Origin: Candidatus Avichristensenella intestinipullorum
GTDB lineage: Bacteria; Bacillota; Clostridia; Christensenellales; Aristaeellaceae
NCBI GenBank assembly: GCA_018713305.1
Contig: DVFI01000099.1
Span: 1 to 64,000 of the forward strand
Direction of reading: 5' to 3'
Length of the DNA: 64,000 nucleotides
Made by a program: the position numbers and the translations under genes. Below the pieces are notes generated by a model. The model saw only the letters and a program-made list of their open reading frames with translations. It made no database searches and was not told the origin of the DNA. Positions 15,955-24,641 of the stretch are shown here, piece by piece. How positions within the stretch are numbered: position 1 is the stretch's first letter; every line of letters starts with the position of its first letter.

Positions 15955-17310
15955 TCAGAATCGGAAGTAAAGGAACGGGTTGTACTCCGCGTTGACCAGC
16001 GCCGCCACGCACAACGCCAGCACCAGCGCCAGCACGGCGGCGCGCAGGACGGCGTGCGCTTCCAGCAGGGCCCAGGCGCGCTTTGCGACCGGCGGCATGC
16101 ACGCCAGCACCGCCATCAGCAGCAGCACCGCGCTGTCACGCAGCGGATAGCGCCAGTCCGTCCCGCCGGCAAAGCAGAACAGGCGCGCGCCATAGGCCGC
16201 GGCGTCCGCCACGCTTTCAAAGGCAAAGAGCACCCAGCCCAGAAAGACGACAACCAGCGTATACGCCAGCCCCACCGCGCGATGGCGCGCCAGCCATCCG
16301 CCCAGCGCAAAGCGCTCCAAGACCAGAAACACGAAAAACCAAAGCCCCCACAGCACGAAATTCCAGCTCGCGCCGTGCCACAGGCCGGTCAGCGTCCAGA
16401 CCAGCAGCAGGTTCCATACCGTGCGCGCCGTGCCCCGCCGGCTTCCGCCCAGCGGAATATAGACATAATCGCGGAACCAGCCGCTGAGCGTCATGTGCCA
16501 TCGCCGCCAGAATTCCCGCACCGAGCGCGCCGCGTAGGGATGGTCAAAATTCTGCGGGAAGCGGAAGCCCAGCATGCGCCCCATGCCGATGGCCATGAGC
16601 GAATAGCCCGCGAAGTCAAAATATATCTGCAATCCAAACCCCGCCACCCCCAGCCATGCCCCGGGCATGGACAGCGCCTCCAGCGCGCGCATGCGCTCCC
16701 ACAGCGCGCCCAGCGGGTTGGCCAGCAGCACCTTGGCGGCAAGCCCCGCGATGAAAAGCGCCATGCCCGTCTCCAGCGCCCGGGCGTCGAGCGAGCGCGC
16801 CTTCAGTTCCCTGCGCACGTCGGTGTACAGCACGATGGGCCCTGCAATCAGCTGGGGGAAGAGCAGAATAAACGCCCCATAGTCCACCGGGTTTTTTTCG
16901 GCCGGCACCTTTTTGCGCCAGACGTCCACCACGTATGCCTGGGTCTGGAACGTATAAAAGCTGATGCCCAGCGGCAGCGACACCTCCGGCGCCCAGGCGC
17001 CCAGGCCGACCGTTTCCAGAAAAAACGCCGCGTATTTGAAATACGCCAGCGCACCGAAGTTGACCAGAAGCGACAGCGCCAGCGACGCATGGCGCAGCCA
17101 GGCGCGGGAGGCCGAGCAGCCCAGGCCCAGGGCATAGTTGATGGCCATGGACGCCAGCACCAGCGGCACATAGGCCATTTCACCCCAGGCGTAAAAAAAC
17201 ACGCTGGCCGCAAGCAGCATGGCGTTGCGGGCGCGGGCCGGCAAAACCAGGTGCACAAGAACGACCGCGGGCAGAAACCAGACGAGAAAGCTCAGGCTGG
17301 AAAAAAGCAT
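15955..17310 (-). CDS. MBOAT-family O-acyltransferase (AlgI-like)
   Basis: The 451-residue polytopic membrane enzyme is the acyl-channelling component for O-acetylation of extracellular polysaccharide. Visible hallmarks are PLGISFYTFQTQAYVVDV, FDFAGYSLMAIGMGRMLGF, the EFWRRWHMTLSGWFRDYVYI block with PLGGSRRG, and the catalytic His in LTGLWHGASWNFVLWG. It is first in a four-gene minus-strand operon with its own promoter (17348-17376). Start ATG 17310 follows AAAGGACGCGCC. The polymer being modified is not encoded nearby. Confidence 0.94.
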   Translation of the reverse strand: MLFSSLSFLVWFLPAVVLVHLVLPARARNAMLLAASVFFYAWGEMAYVPLVLASMAINYALGLGCSASRAWLRHASLALSLLVNFGALAYFKYAAFFLETVGLGAWAPEVSLPLGISFYTFQTQAYVVDVWRKKVPAEKNPVDYGAFILLFPQLIAGPIVLYTDVRRELKARSLDARALETGMALFIAGLAAKVLLANPLGALWERMRALEALSMPGAWLGVAGFGLQIYFDFAGYSLMAIGMGRMLGFRFPQNFDHPYAARSVREFWRRWHMTLSGWFRDYVYIPLGGSRRGTARTVWNLLLVWTLTGLWHGASWNFVLWGLWFFVFLVLERFALGGWLARHRAVGLAYTLVVVFLGWVLFAFESVADAAAYGARLFCFAGGTDWRYPLRDSAVLLLMAVLACMPPVAKRAWALLEAHAVLRAAVLALVLALCVAALVNAEYNPFLYFRF

Positions 17311-17347
17311 GGCGCGTCCTTTGTCAAGTCATTTCTTCATGGGATAT

Positions 17348-17376
17348 AGCATAGCATCGCGCGCGCTGTTTGTCAA
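17348..17376 (-). promoter_or_regulatory. Sigma-A promoter for the acyltransferase operon
   Basis: On the minus strand TTGACA, 17 bases, TATGCT, about 38 bases before the MBOAT start. It is divergent from the promoter of the plus-strand MATE gene. Confidence 0.8.
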
Positions 17377-17393
17377 ATTCTCCGTTTCGGGGC

Positions 17394-17422
17394 TTTACAA
17401 TCCAAGGCGCTTCGCATAATAT
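17394..17422 (+). promoter_or_regulatory. Promoter for MATE transporter 2
   Basis: TTTACA, 17 bases, TAATAT; an overlapping TATAAT at 17420 would need a 20-base spacer. It lies about 34 bases before the TTG start. Confidence 0.6.
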
Positions 17423-17455
17423 AATGGGCGAACGCAACAAAAGGGAGGGGTCTTT

Positions 17456-18862
17456 TTGCACCACCATCATCGCTCGCTGCGCCGTCCCCTGCGCACTGGG
17501 CTATGGCTGGAACGGCATCTGACCACGCAGCAGTTCACCTTTGCACAGCTTTGGCGGATGTTTGTTCCGCTCGTATTTGACCAGCTGTTCATTTACCTTA
17601 TCAACATCCTCTCGGTATCGATGGTATCCTCCTCGGGCGAGGCCGCGGTCGCGGCGGTGTCCATGGTCGGCTCGCTGGGGATGATTATCTCGGCCGTGTT
17701 TGCGGGCCTTTCCACGGGCGGTTCCATCCTGGTCGCGCAGGCGCGCGGCGCCCAGGACGACGAGCGCGTGCGCCAGTGCATCGGGCAGACCATTCTGCTG
17801 GCCGGCGCGGCGGCGGTGGCAGCCACGGCCGCCTTCGCAGGCTTTGCCGGCCCGATGGTGCGCGCGCTTTACCCCATGGCGGAGCCCCTTCTGATCGAAT
17901 ACGCCTCGCAATACCTGTTTTTGATAAGCCTTTCCTATATTCCCTATGCGCTCTACAACGCCATTTTCAGCATCTACCGGGGATTGGGCGACTCCAAGTC
18001 CAGCCTCGCGCTGACCATCGTGATTAACAGCACGCATCTGGTCTGCTCGTTCGTGTGCATCAACGGCTTGCAGCTGGGCGTGACAGGCTCCGGGCTTTCG
18101 TACATCATAGCGCGCGTGGTGGGCGCGGGAATGGCTGTTTTGTGGCTGTTCCACATGCGCAATCCCGTGGGCATGCGCTTTGGCTATCTCCTGCGCGTCT
18201 CGCACGCGATTCAGCGCGGCATTTTCCGCGTGGGCCTGCCCATGTCGCTGGAACAGATTCTCTTCCAGGCTGGCGCGGTGGTCGCGCAGCTGTACATTGC
18301 CACGTTGTCCACCGCCACCATCGCCGCCAACGGCATTGCCGCCTCTGCCTATAACCTCTATTACGCGACGGCCTTTGCGCTGACCACGCTGACCACCACG
18401 GTCTGCGGCCAGTGCTTCGGCGCGCATCTGCCCGACCTTGCGCAGCAGTATTGCGCGTCCTTTACCAAAATGGGCAGGGTGCTGATTCTGGGCACGGTGC
18501 TGGTGGTATCCCCCTTCATGCCGCTGGTGCTCCGGCTCTACTCCCCCTCGGCGGAGGCCCTGCCGCAGATTTATCTGGCCCTTGGCATCGGGGCCGTGCT
18601 GATGCCCATGGTCTGGAGCGACGCGTATGTGCCGCCTTCGGCAATGCGCGCGGCCGGGGATTCCCTGGCGGTGACCATCATTTCGCTGATGGCCATGTGG
18701 ATAGGCCGGGTGCTGGTCGGCTGGGTACTGACCATTCCGTGCGGGCTGGGCATTGCGGGCGTATGGCTGAGCTATGGGGCGGAATGGCTGCTGCGCCTGA
18801 TTCTGTTCCGCGCGCGGCTGCGGAGCGGCCGGTGGATGCGCGGGACAGCGGCGCAGGCATAG
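17456..18862 (+). CDS. MATE-family efflux transporter 2
   Basis: The 468-residue, 12-helix exporter has LTTQQFTFAQLWRMFVPLVF before helix 1, AQARGAQDD after helix 2 and a second half beginning FRVGLPMSLEQILFQAG. The start is TTG 17456, five bases after GGGAGGGG; no ATG or GTG is near. The encoded N terminus is Met followed by four His, a natural histidine cluster. It is divergent from the acyltransferase operon. Similarity to the first MATE protein is only family-level, so it is not a recent duplicate. The substrate is unknown. Confidence 0.9.
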   Translation: MHHHHRSLRRPLRTGLWLERHLTTQQFTFAQLWRMFVPLVFDQLFIYLINILSVSMVSSSGEAAVAAVSMVGSLGMIISAVFAGLSTGGSILVAQARGAQDDERVRQCIGQTILLAGAAAVAATAAFAGFAGPMVRALYPMAEPLLIEYASQYLFLISLSYIPYALYNAIFSIYRGLGDSKSSLALTIVINSTHLVCSFVCINGLQLGVTGSGLSYIIARVVGAGMAVLWLFHMRNPVGMRFGYLLRVSHAIQRGIFRVGLPMSLEQILFQAGAVVAQLYIATLSTATIAANGIAASAYNLYYATAFALTTLTTTVCGQCFGAHLPDLAQQYCASFTKMGRVLILGTVLVVSPFMPLVLRLYSPSAEALPQIYLALGIGAVLMPMVWSDAYVPPSAMRAAGDSLAVTIISLMAMWIGRVLVGWVLTIPCGLGIAGVWLSYGAEWLLRLILFRARLRSGRWMRGTAAQA

Positions 18863-18870
18863 GGCAGCGC

Positions 18871-18899
18871 TTGCCTTCCCGGCCGGCATCTCCTATAAT
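18871..18899 (+). promoter_or_regulatory. Promoter for the Cys-rich secreted protein
   Basis: TTGCCT, 17 bases, TATAAT, about 47 bases before the GTG start and right after the preceding MATE gene. Confidence 0.7.
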
Positions 18900-18946
18900 A
18901 GGGAATATCCACATCATATCCTGTCTGCAGGAAGGGGGAATTGCCC

Positions 18947-19888
18947 GTGAAATCCGCATGGCTGCCGCTGCTGGTCTGCCTGCTTCTCCTGACATGTCCG
19001 GCCGCGCTGGCCGACGCCGTCTGTACGTCCTGCGGCCAGCCCATCGCCGCGCCGTCCGAAGTCACGGCGGAGTATTGCGTGTGGACCTGCGCAAACCCCG
19101 ACTGCCCGATGGACGGCAGGGCGGAAATCCGATACATGCACACCCCCCAGGCGCAAGCCGTTCCCTGTGACGAGACCGTGCCGTGCGCGTACGGCTGCGG
19201 CACGCAAATTGCCGGCCAGGCGCACAGCTTCCAGACCCATGTTTCCAACGGCGATGGCACGCACCGCCTCCAGTGCGACAATCCGGACTGTGACCAAGTA
19301 TTGGTGGAACAAACGCCTTGCAGCGGCGGCACGGCCACCTGTTCCAGCCCGGCCGTCTGCGTAATCTGCGGCGGTCCCTACGGAGAGAAGGATTTGAGCA
19401 CCCACATCTGGGGCGACTGGGTGGTCGACGGCGACGGCATGCACCGTTCCGGCTGTCTGCGCATGGGCTGCTGGGAAAACAGGCGGGATGTCTGCACGCG
19501 CTGGACGGTTGCGGCCGCGGACGGGCAGAGCGTCCAGGTCTGCCCCGTATGCGGGGGCATAGACGGCGAGCCCGCGCTGGTTCGGGTCGAAGGCGCGGAA
19601 TATACCATGGTGGACGGCGTGCTCCCGGACGGGGCATTGTGCGTGCGCGAGGGTACTCTGGCCGATGGGACGCGCGCGATGACCGTCGCCTTTGTTTCGG
19701 AAAGCGGCTTCGTCTCGACGGACAGCGCCTTTCGCGTGACCGTCCCGCTGGTTTCCGAACAGGATTTTTGCCTGCTGCGCGTCGGCCCGGGCAGCGTGCC
19801 GACCGAAATCCGGCACACGTTTTCCAGCGGCCTGCTGACGTTCCAGGCGCAGGGCCCCGGCGTATACCTGCTGCTGCCCGAAGCCTGA
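18947..19888 (+). CDS. Cys-rich secreted protein with CxxC pairs
   Basis: The 313-residue protein is predicted to be exported (signal about 1-22, ending LADA). Its N-terminal two thirds hold many CxxC and CxxxxxC pairs (CTSCGQ, CANPDC, CVICGG, CPVCGG) and two His/Trp/Asp segments of the type HIWGDWVVDGDGMHRSGC that resemble short repeats of Clostridial surface proteins. The last 110 residues are a Cys-poor beta domain with one Cys. Start GTG 18947 is eight bases from GGGGG; the TTG two codons earlier is too close. The Cys pairs could bind zinc or form disulfides. Function unknown. Confidence 0.75.
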   Translation: MKSAWLPLLVCLLLLTCPAALADAVCTSCGQPIAAPSEVTAEYCVWTCANPDCPMDGRAEIRYMHTPQAQAVPCDETVPCAYGCGTQIAGQAHSFQTHVSNGDGTHRLQCDNPDCDQVLVEQTPCSGGTATCSSPAVCVICGGPYGEKDLSTHIWGDWVVDGDGMHRSGCLRMGCWENRRDVCTRWTVAAADGQSVQVCPVCGGIDGEPALVRVEGAEYTMVDGVLPDGALCVREGTLADGTRAMTVAFVSESGFVSTDSAFRVTVPLVSEQDFCLLRVGPGSVPTEIRHTFSSGLLTFQAQGPGVYLLLPEA

Positions 19889-19963
19889 ATCCATACGGCA
19901 CGACTCACCCGCCCCTTCCTGCATCCCCGCGGATGTGTGCTCCATTTGTCGATACGCGATATG

Positions 19964-19991
19964 CCCGCCCCCTGCGGCGGGCGTGTTTTTG
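19964..19991 (+). terminator. Rho-independent terminator
   Basis: A 7-bp stem GCCCGCC/GGCGGGC with a 6-base loop is followed by GTGTTTTTG. It ends the Cys-rich protein transcript before the convergent pcp gene. Confidence 0.75.
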
Positions 19992-20008
19992 TCCTGCCCG
20001 CGCCGGCG

Positions 20009-20629
20009 TTACATGCCGCCGTCCGCCAGCGTCCGCGCCACGATTTCCAGCGCGCGCACCATGGTTTCCAGCGGCAGGGCGGGCGCCGACGGCTTGTCCC
20101 CGCACTGTTCCGGCAGATACGGCACATGAAGAAACCCGGCGCGCACGTCCGGACGGCGCGCATACAGCCAGTCCAGCACCGAATACAGCACATGATTGCA
20201 GACATATGTTCCCGCCGAGTTCGAGATATGTGCGGGAATGTCCGCCTGTGTCAGCGCGCTCACCAGTCTTTTGACGGGCAAAGTCGCCAGGTACGCGCAG
20301 GGACCGTCCGGCCGGATGGGCGCGTCCACGGGCCGGCAGCCCTCGTTGTCGGGCGCGGAGGCATCGTCCAGGTTCAGCGCCACGCGCTCCACGCTGATGC
20401 CCGTGCGCCCGCCCGCCTGCCCGACGCAGACGACCGCGTCCGGAGAGAGCGCCTCTATGGCCTCTATGGCCAGCGCGCCCGCCCGTTCAAACGCCACGGG
20501 CAGCCGCCGCGTGCGGATGGATGCGCCGCCGATGCGCTCCGGCAGCCGCTCCACGGCTGCCCAGGACGGATTGACCGCCTCTCCCCCGAAGGGTTCAAAG
20601 CCGGTAAACAGCAAAGAAACAGGACGCAT
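20009..20629 (-). CDS. pcp: Pyroglutamyl-peptidase I
   Basis: This cytosolic cysteine peptidase removes N-terminal pyroglutamate from peptides. The 206-residue protein has the catalytic triad at the canonical positions: Glu81 in GISVERVALN, Cys144 in SNSAGTYVCNH and His168 in GFLHVPYLPEQ. The N terminus LLFTGFEPFGGEAVNPSW is a family hallmark. Start ATG 20629 follows GGAGGGAAAGCG. It is monocistronic by position, convergent with the Cys-rich gene. Confidence 0.95.
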   Translation of the reverse strand: MRPVSLLFTGFEPFGGEAVNPSWAAVERLPERIGGASIRTRRLPVAFERAGALAIEAIEALSPDAVVCVGQAGGRTGISVERVALNLDDASAPDNEGCRPVDAPIRPDGPCAYLATLPVKRLVSALTQADIPAHISNSAGTYVCNHVLYSVLDWLYARRPDVRAGFLHVPYLPEQCGDKPSAPALPLETMVRALEIVARTLADGGM

Positions 20630-20799
20630 CGCTTTCCCTCCTGTTGTACAGCGGGCGGAGCGGAGCGTCTTTCCTTTCCGGCCCTGCTCCACGCTTTCCC
20701 GTCCGCCGCGGCGTATCGCGGGATTTCCCCGACGCCTCCATTATGCGAAAGCGCATGCGCCCTGTCAAGCCCGGCGCCAAACGGCTGCCGCGGGCGCGG

Positions 20800-21222
20800 C
20801 TATGCCAGCGCCGCGCCCAGCGCGCTGCATGCGTCCAGCGCTTCGTCGTCCGGCGCTTCGTTGCAGATGACGCTGTCGCAGACAAGCAGCGCGCCGTCGT
20901 CCGCACACCGGGTCTCCCAGCTGCGCATCCATTCCCCGTCTCCCCAGCCGTATGAGCCGAACAGGGCGATCCGCCTGCCCTGCAGCCCGCTTGCGCAGGC
21001 CGTGAACATGGGTTCGAATTCGCTTTCTTCCAGCTGCTCCACGCCCATCGAGGGGCAGCCAAAGGCGATGGCGTCAAATTCGTCCATCTGCCCCGCGTCA
21101 AAGGAAGCGGCAGGAATCAAGACAGCCTCCGCCCCTTTGCCTCTGGCGCCTTCCGCCACGGCTTCCGCCATCGCTTCCGTGTTGCCCGTGCCGCTCCAGT
21201 AGACAACTGCGATTTTGCTCAT
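20800..21222 (-). CDS. Flavodoxin
   Basis: This is a short-chain flavodoxin of 140 residues, an FMN electron carrier that replaces ferredoxin when iron is scarce. The phosphate-binding loop is WSGTGNTEAM; the FMN-flanking loops are FGCPSMGVEQLEE and GSYGWGDGEWMRSWETR. Start ATG 21222 has AAAGG ten bases upstream. It lies 38 bp after the DUF3793 gene, likely in the same transcript, below the GTTAG-type operators. The pairing suggests an iron-linked regulon, which is inference. Confidence 0.93.
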   Translation of the reverse strand: MSKIAVVYWSGTGNTEAMAEAVAEGARGKGAEAVLIPAASFDAGQMDEFDAIAFGCPSMGVEQLEESEFEPMFTACASGLQGRRIALFGSYGWGDGEWMRSWETRCADDGALLVCDSVICNEAPDDEALDACSALGAALA

Positions 21223-21260
21223 AACATACCAACCTTTCTTTGTATATCCTATTAGAAACA

Positions 21261-21812
21261 TCAACCGGCCACGGTAAGCCGCTCGATGGATTTCCCCTGC
21301 CGCCACTGCCGGCAATATATCCTGGTGCACTCCCTGTATTTTCGAAAGACGGCGCGCGCCGTCGCTTCGTCTCCGTACACCTTCCAGCATCCGATGCATT
21401 TATGGTTGCGCCCCTTGTTGTGAATAAAACCCAGCACGTCCTCCGGAGGATATCCCAGGAACAGGCCGATTTCATGGGGAAACGTGCCTTCCGATTTCAA
21501 CCTCTGGATGAGCCGAATCACGCATTGATTGACCCGCTCCGGCAGATAATCGTTTTCCTCCAGCAGCCTGCGCGCCTGCAAATCGGCAAAGTCACGCCGC
21601 AGCGCATTGGGACGGTAGAGATAAATCAACGCCCGTCCGCCGCCTGTGCGCAGAGGCAGCATGCGAACGCCCTTCGGCGCCAGCATCCGATTGAATCTGC
21701 AAAGCTCTTGCGTCAACTGCTTCCCGTCCCCATAGGAACAGGAAAACAAACTGCCCGTTTTCATTCCCGCCAGGGTGGGGGAACAATGGCGTATGACCAT
21801 TTCCTCAGACAT
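21261..21812 (-). CDS. DUF3793 family protein
   Basis: The 183-residue protein matches DUF3793 as I know it: SLFSCSY near the N terminus, ALIYLYRP, then the signature FPHEIGLFLGYPPEDVLGF, a G-x-WKVYGD segment and several Cys (KCIGCWKVYG, ECTRIYCRQW). The family is confined to Clostridia-type bacteria and often stands next to flavodoxin or iron-transport genes; its biochemical role is unknown. ATG 21812 follows GGGAGACGCT. It is the first gene of a unit with flavodoxin. The promoter region holds two copies of the GTTAG-N6-CTAAC motif. Confidence 0.88.
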   Translation of the reverse strand: MSEEMVIRHCSPTLAGMKTGSLFSCSYGDGKQLTQELCRFNRMLAPKGVRMLPLRTGGGRALIYLYRPNALRRDFADLQARRLLEENDYLPERVNQCVIRLIQRLKSEGTFPHEIGLFLGYPPEDVLGFIHNKGRNHKCIGCWKVYGDEATARAVFRKYRECTRIYCRQWRQGKSIERLTVAG

Positions 21813-21845
21813 AGCGTCTCCCGTACTTCGAATCCTTTGTCATAA

Positions 21846-21861
21846 GTTAGTTATTTCTAAC
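21846..21861 (-). promoter_or_regulatory. Putative operator site 1 (GTTAG-N6-CTAAC)
   Basis: GTTAG TTATTT CTAAC lies 34-49 bases upstream of the DUF3793 start and overlaps the likely promoter (TAACTTATGAC follows on the minus strand). It is the same dyad as sites at 21945 and 24096. Confidence 0.6.
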
Positions 21862-21944
21862 CAATGTGCAAAGCCGCGCGCCCCTCCATCGGTTCCGCCG
21901 ATATCGGCGGACTTGCACGACCCGCTTATGCGCCGAATTCCTTG

Positions 21945-21960
21945 GTTAGTAATTTCTAAC
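21945..21960. promoter_or_regulatory. Putative operator site 2 (GTTAG-N6-CTAAC)
   Basis: GTTAG TAATTT CTAAC lies 99 bases upstream of site 1 with no promoter of its own that I can see, so it could be an auxiliary site for looping or cooperative binding. Confidence 0.5.
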
Positions 21961-22356
21961 TACGGATGGCATTATACGACGCTTCCCTGCAAAAGTCAAT
22001 AGCAAACTGCGACGCTGCGCATTCCGCCCCATATCGCATGCCGCGCATCGGGCCCCGCTTTTCCATGCTGAATACCGCCGTCCAGGCAGCCGGGCCGGCG
22101 CTGCCAGGGCCGGGCCGGACAGACGGCCGCCAGCGCCCGTCCTCCTCTTCGGCGAGGCGGCCGCCCACGTGAACCCGGAAAGCGAGGAAGCGCCGGCGGC
22201 CCATGGAGACGTGATGCGGGACAGGACATCCTCAGATTGCCCGCCAGTGCAGAGCGTGCGGATGCCGGCGGCAAAAGCGGGAGACGCCCGGCTCCCGCCT
22301 TCTCTGCCCGCTCCCCGCATGGCTTCGCACCATGCCGCAAATCCGTGCATGGAGGG
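21961..22356. other. Non-coding gap between the frameshifted MATE gene and the DUF3793 unit
   Basis: About 400 bases lie between the stop of the MATE gene (22357) and operator site 2. ORFs here are short, Pro/Arg/Ala-rich and lack ribosome sites. I see several GC-rich short palindromes but no T-run terminator, RNA gene or repeat that I can name. Confidence 0.5.
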
Positions 22357-23719
22357 CTAGCGCCCGAGGCTTCCGGTCGCCCGCTTCCAGGCATACAATC
22401 CCACAAACACCAGCGAGGTCACCGCCCAGGACACGGGATAGCATGTCAGGGTAAAAAACAGGCTGGGAGCCGTCGGCGCCACGAAAAGCACCCAAATGAC
22501 CCGCACGCCGCAGGAAGCCATTAACGCCGCCATCATGGGGCGCAAGGTATCCCCCGCGCCGCGAATGGCGCCCGGCAGCACGCCTCCGGGCACATAGAGC
22601 ACATACAACGGAGCCAGCCAGGCCATGATTTGCCCCACGAGCGAGAGGACGCCTTCATCATCGACAAAGCAGCTGCCCAGCGGGACGGACCCGACGGTCA
22701 GCACGCCCCCTATCCCCGCTACGCACAACAGCGCCGATAGCGTGCCTATGCGAACGCCTTGCCTGGCACGGGCGGCTTGTCCGGCGCCGATATTCTGCGC
22801 TACCAACGTGGCGTTCGTAGCGCTCATGGCATCGCAAATCAGCCAGATGAGGAAATCCAGCTTGCCGCATACCGCCCAGGCCGCAATGCTTTCCGTACCA
22901 AACTGGTTGATGCTGGACTGCACCAGGATATTGGCTATCGGGTACAGCGCCGACTGTATCCCGGCCGGCAGCCCCAGCTTCAAAAACGCCCCGGTTTCCT
23001 GCCGGCAGGGCGGATGCCATTTCAAAGCCAGCCGGCAGGGCAGGCGTGTTCTGGACAAGGCCATGAGCATCAAAACGGCGCTGAGGCATTGCGCCAGCAA
23101 CGTCGTCACCGCCGTTCCCGTCACGCCCCAGCGAAGCACGCCCACGAAGACCACATCCAACAGGATATTGGCCAGTTTGACGGCAAGCAAAATGTAAAAA
23201 AGGCGTTCGCGAATCCCCCGCCGCACGAAAAATCCCCGCGCCCATGTTGTAGAGCATGGCGAACGCCAGGCCGGCGAAATAGAGCCGTACATATATCAGG
23301 GACTGCCGGTAGATATCGTCCGGCACCCGAATCATCCGGACGCACCAGGGCGCCAGCCCAACCCCCAGGATGGCCAAAAGGCTCCCGCCTATCAAAGCCA
23401 GCCCAAATGCGGCATGCGCTCCTTGCCGTATCTTTTCTGTTTCCCTGGCGCCAAAGTACTGCGCCAGGAGGACCGTGGCCCCCGAGGAAAGGCCCGTAAG
23501 GAAATTTACGGGCAGCTTCGTCAGGCTGTATACGCCGTCAATGGCGGCCAAAGCGCTGGCGCCGGCGAACCGCCCGATGATGATGCCGTCGGCCGTGGTG
23601 TAGAGCTGTTGAAACAGGCTCCCCGCCAGAAGAGGCAGGGCAAATTTCAGAATTCCCTTCCATACGGAACCGTCCGTTAAATCGGAGCGCTCAGAAGGAC
23701 TTTTTTGATATGACGCCAT
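22357..23719 (-). pseudogene. MATE-family transporter 3, frameshifted
   Basis: The N-terminal half (MASYQKS... to FRAAGDSRTPF) reads in one frame and the C-terminal half (YILLAVKLANILLDVVFVG... to the stop) in another. Both are clear MATE sequence and join exactly at a run of six T (CCTTTTTTAC on minus, about 23196-23201). Removing one T would restore a continuous 453-residue protein of normal family length. Start ATG 23719 follows AAAGGAGCC. It could be a real pseudogene, a phase-variable or slippage-rescued gene, or a homopolymer sequencing error. Its promoter carries the operator shared with the DUF3793 unit. Confidence 0.85.
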
Positions 23720-24089
23720 CTTTTGCCGGCTCCTTTCCCCGCTGTCCCGGCGGCACGCAGACAGGCCCTGTCCTGTTCGGAGAATGCCTCTGCGGCCGCA
23801 CCGCACGGCGGCGCAGGTCTGCCGCTCCGCCCCACGGCTTCCTCTGCCGCAAAGCCATAAGAGTCCACGATACAGGCCCGAACGCCGGACGCCCCCTGGG
23901 CCATGGGCCGGAAAGCCGCCCCATCGGCCGAAGGCATGGCCGGACGGCGAAACTCCTTTCCGAAAGCGAAGGGAGCCAAAGCCGTCTGTCCGCCCAGAGC
24001 GCCCGCCTGCCCCCGGCCTATGCGCTTTGTCTGTTGCTCCCGGCGGCCCGGAGAAAGCGGCGGCCTGAAGCCGGCGGTCCCTTGTCCAT
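23720..24089 (-). other. Long 5' leader of the third MATE gene
   Basis: The promoter at 24090-24118 implies a transcript start near 24083 and thus a leader of about 360 bases before ATG 23719. The stretch is GC-rich and has no ORF with a convincing ribosome site. I recognise no riboswitch consensus in it. Confidence 0.45.
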
Positions 24090-24118
24090 ATTATAATTAG
24101 TTATTTCTAACTAGTCAA
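24090..24118 (-). promoter_or_regulatory. Promoter with embedded operator site 3
   Basis: On the minus strand TTGACT, 17 bases, TATAAT. The 17-base spacer is almost wholly the dyad AGTTAGAAATAACTAAT, so a bound repressor would sit between the -35 and -10. This is the best of the three operator sites and reads toward the third MATE gene. Confidence 0.75.
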
Positions 24119-24161
24119 TAGCCATTTCCCCGTACAGCACCCGAAATACAGCATCCGAAAG

Positions 24162-24199
24162 AAAAAACGCACCCCCGGAACGCCAGATTTCCGGGGGTG
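24162..24199 (-). terminator. Rho-independent terminator of rplM-rpsI
   Basis: A perfect 11-bp stem CACCCCCGGAA/TTCCGGGGGTG with an 8-base loop is followed on the minus strand by GCG and six T, 30 bases after the rpsI stop. Confidence 0.92.
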
Positions 24200-24229
24200 T
24201 AAAGCCTGTTTTTCGGATAGGTCGGTCCC

Positions 24230-24622
24230 TTAGCGCTTGGAGAACTGCGGCGCGCGACGGGCGGCCTTGAGGCCGTACTTCTTGCGCTCCTTCATGCGCG
24301 GATCGCGCGTGAGGAAGCCTTCCTTCTTCAGCTGGGCGCGAAGGTCGGAATCCGCCTTGCACAGCGAGCGGGATACCGCGTGGCGAATGGCGCCCGCCTG
24401 TCCGGACAGGCCGCCGCCGCGGACGTTCACCAGGATGTCAAAGCGAGAGAGCGTCTCCGTCAGCACCAGCGGCTGCCGAACGGTCATTTTGAGCGTCTCC
24501 AAGCCAAAGTAATCATCGATATCGCGTTTATTGATAATGATTTTGCCGTCGCCGGGCACAAGGCGAACACGGGCGACAGCCTTCTTGCGGCGTCCAACGG
24601 CCTGATACGAAACCTGAGCCAT
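24230..24622 (-). CDS. rpsI: 30S ribosomal protein S9
   Basis: The 130-residue S9 protein has the family start [16 protein letters not shown], the central [17 protein letters not shown] and the invariant basic C-terminal tail ending QFSKR that reaches the P-site tRNA. Start ATG 24622 follows AAGGAGGATCATC. It is 19 bp after rplM in the universal rplM-rpsI operon and is closed by a strong terminator. Confidence 0.98.
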   Translation of the reverse strand: MAQVSYQAVGRRKKAVARVRLVPGDGKIIINKRDIDDYFGLETLKMTVRQPLVLTETLSRFDILVNVRGGGLSGQAGAIRHAVSRSLCKADSDLRAQLKKEGFLTRDPRMKERKKYGLKAARRAPQFSKR

Positions 24623-24641
24623 GATGATCCTCCTTACCGCG

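Noticed and set aside
21946-22350. 134-residue minus-strand ORF upstream of the DUF3793 gene
   Set aside because: Pro/Arg/Ala-rich, no ribosome site, and it spans operator site 2.
23677-23979. 100-residue minus-strand ORF in the leader of the third MATE gene
   Set aside because: No ribosome site, composition of random high-GC sequence, and it overlaps the MATE start.
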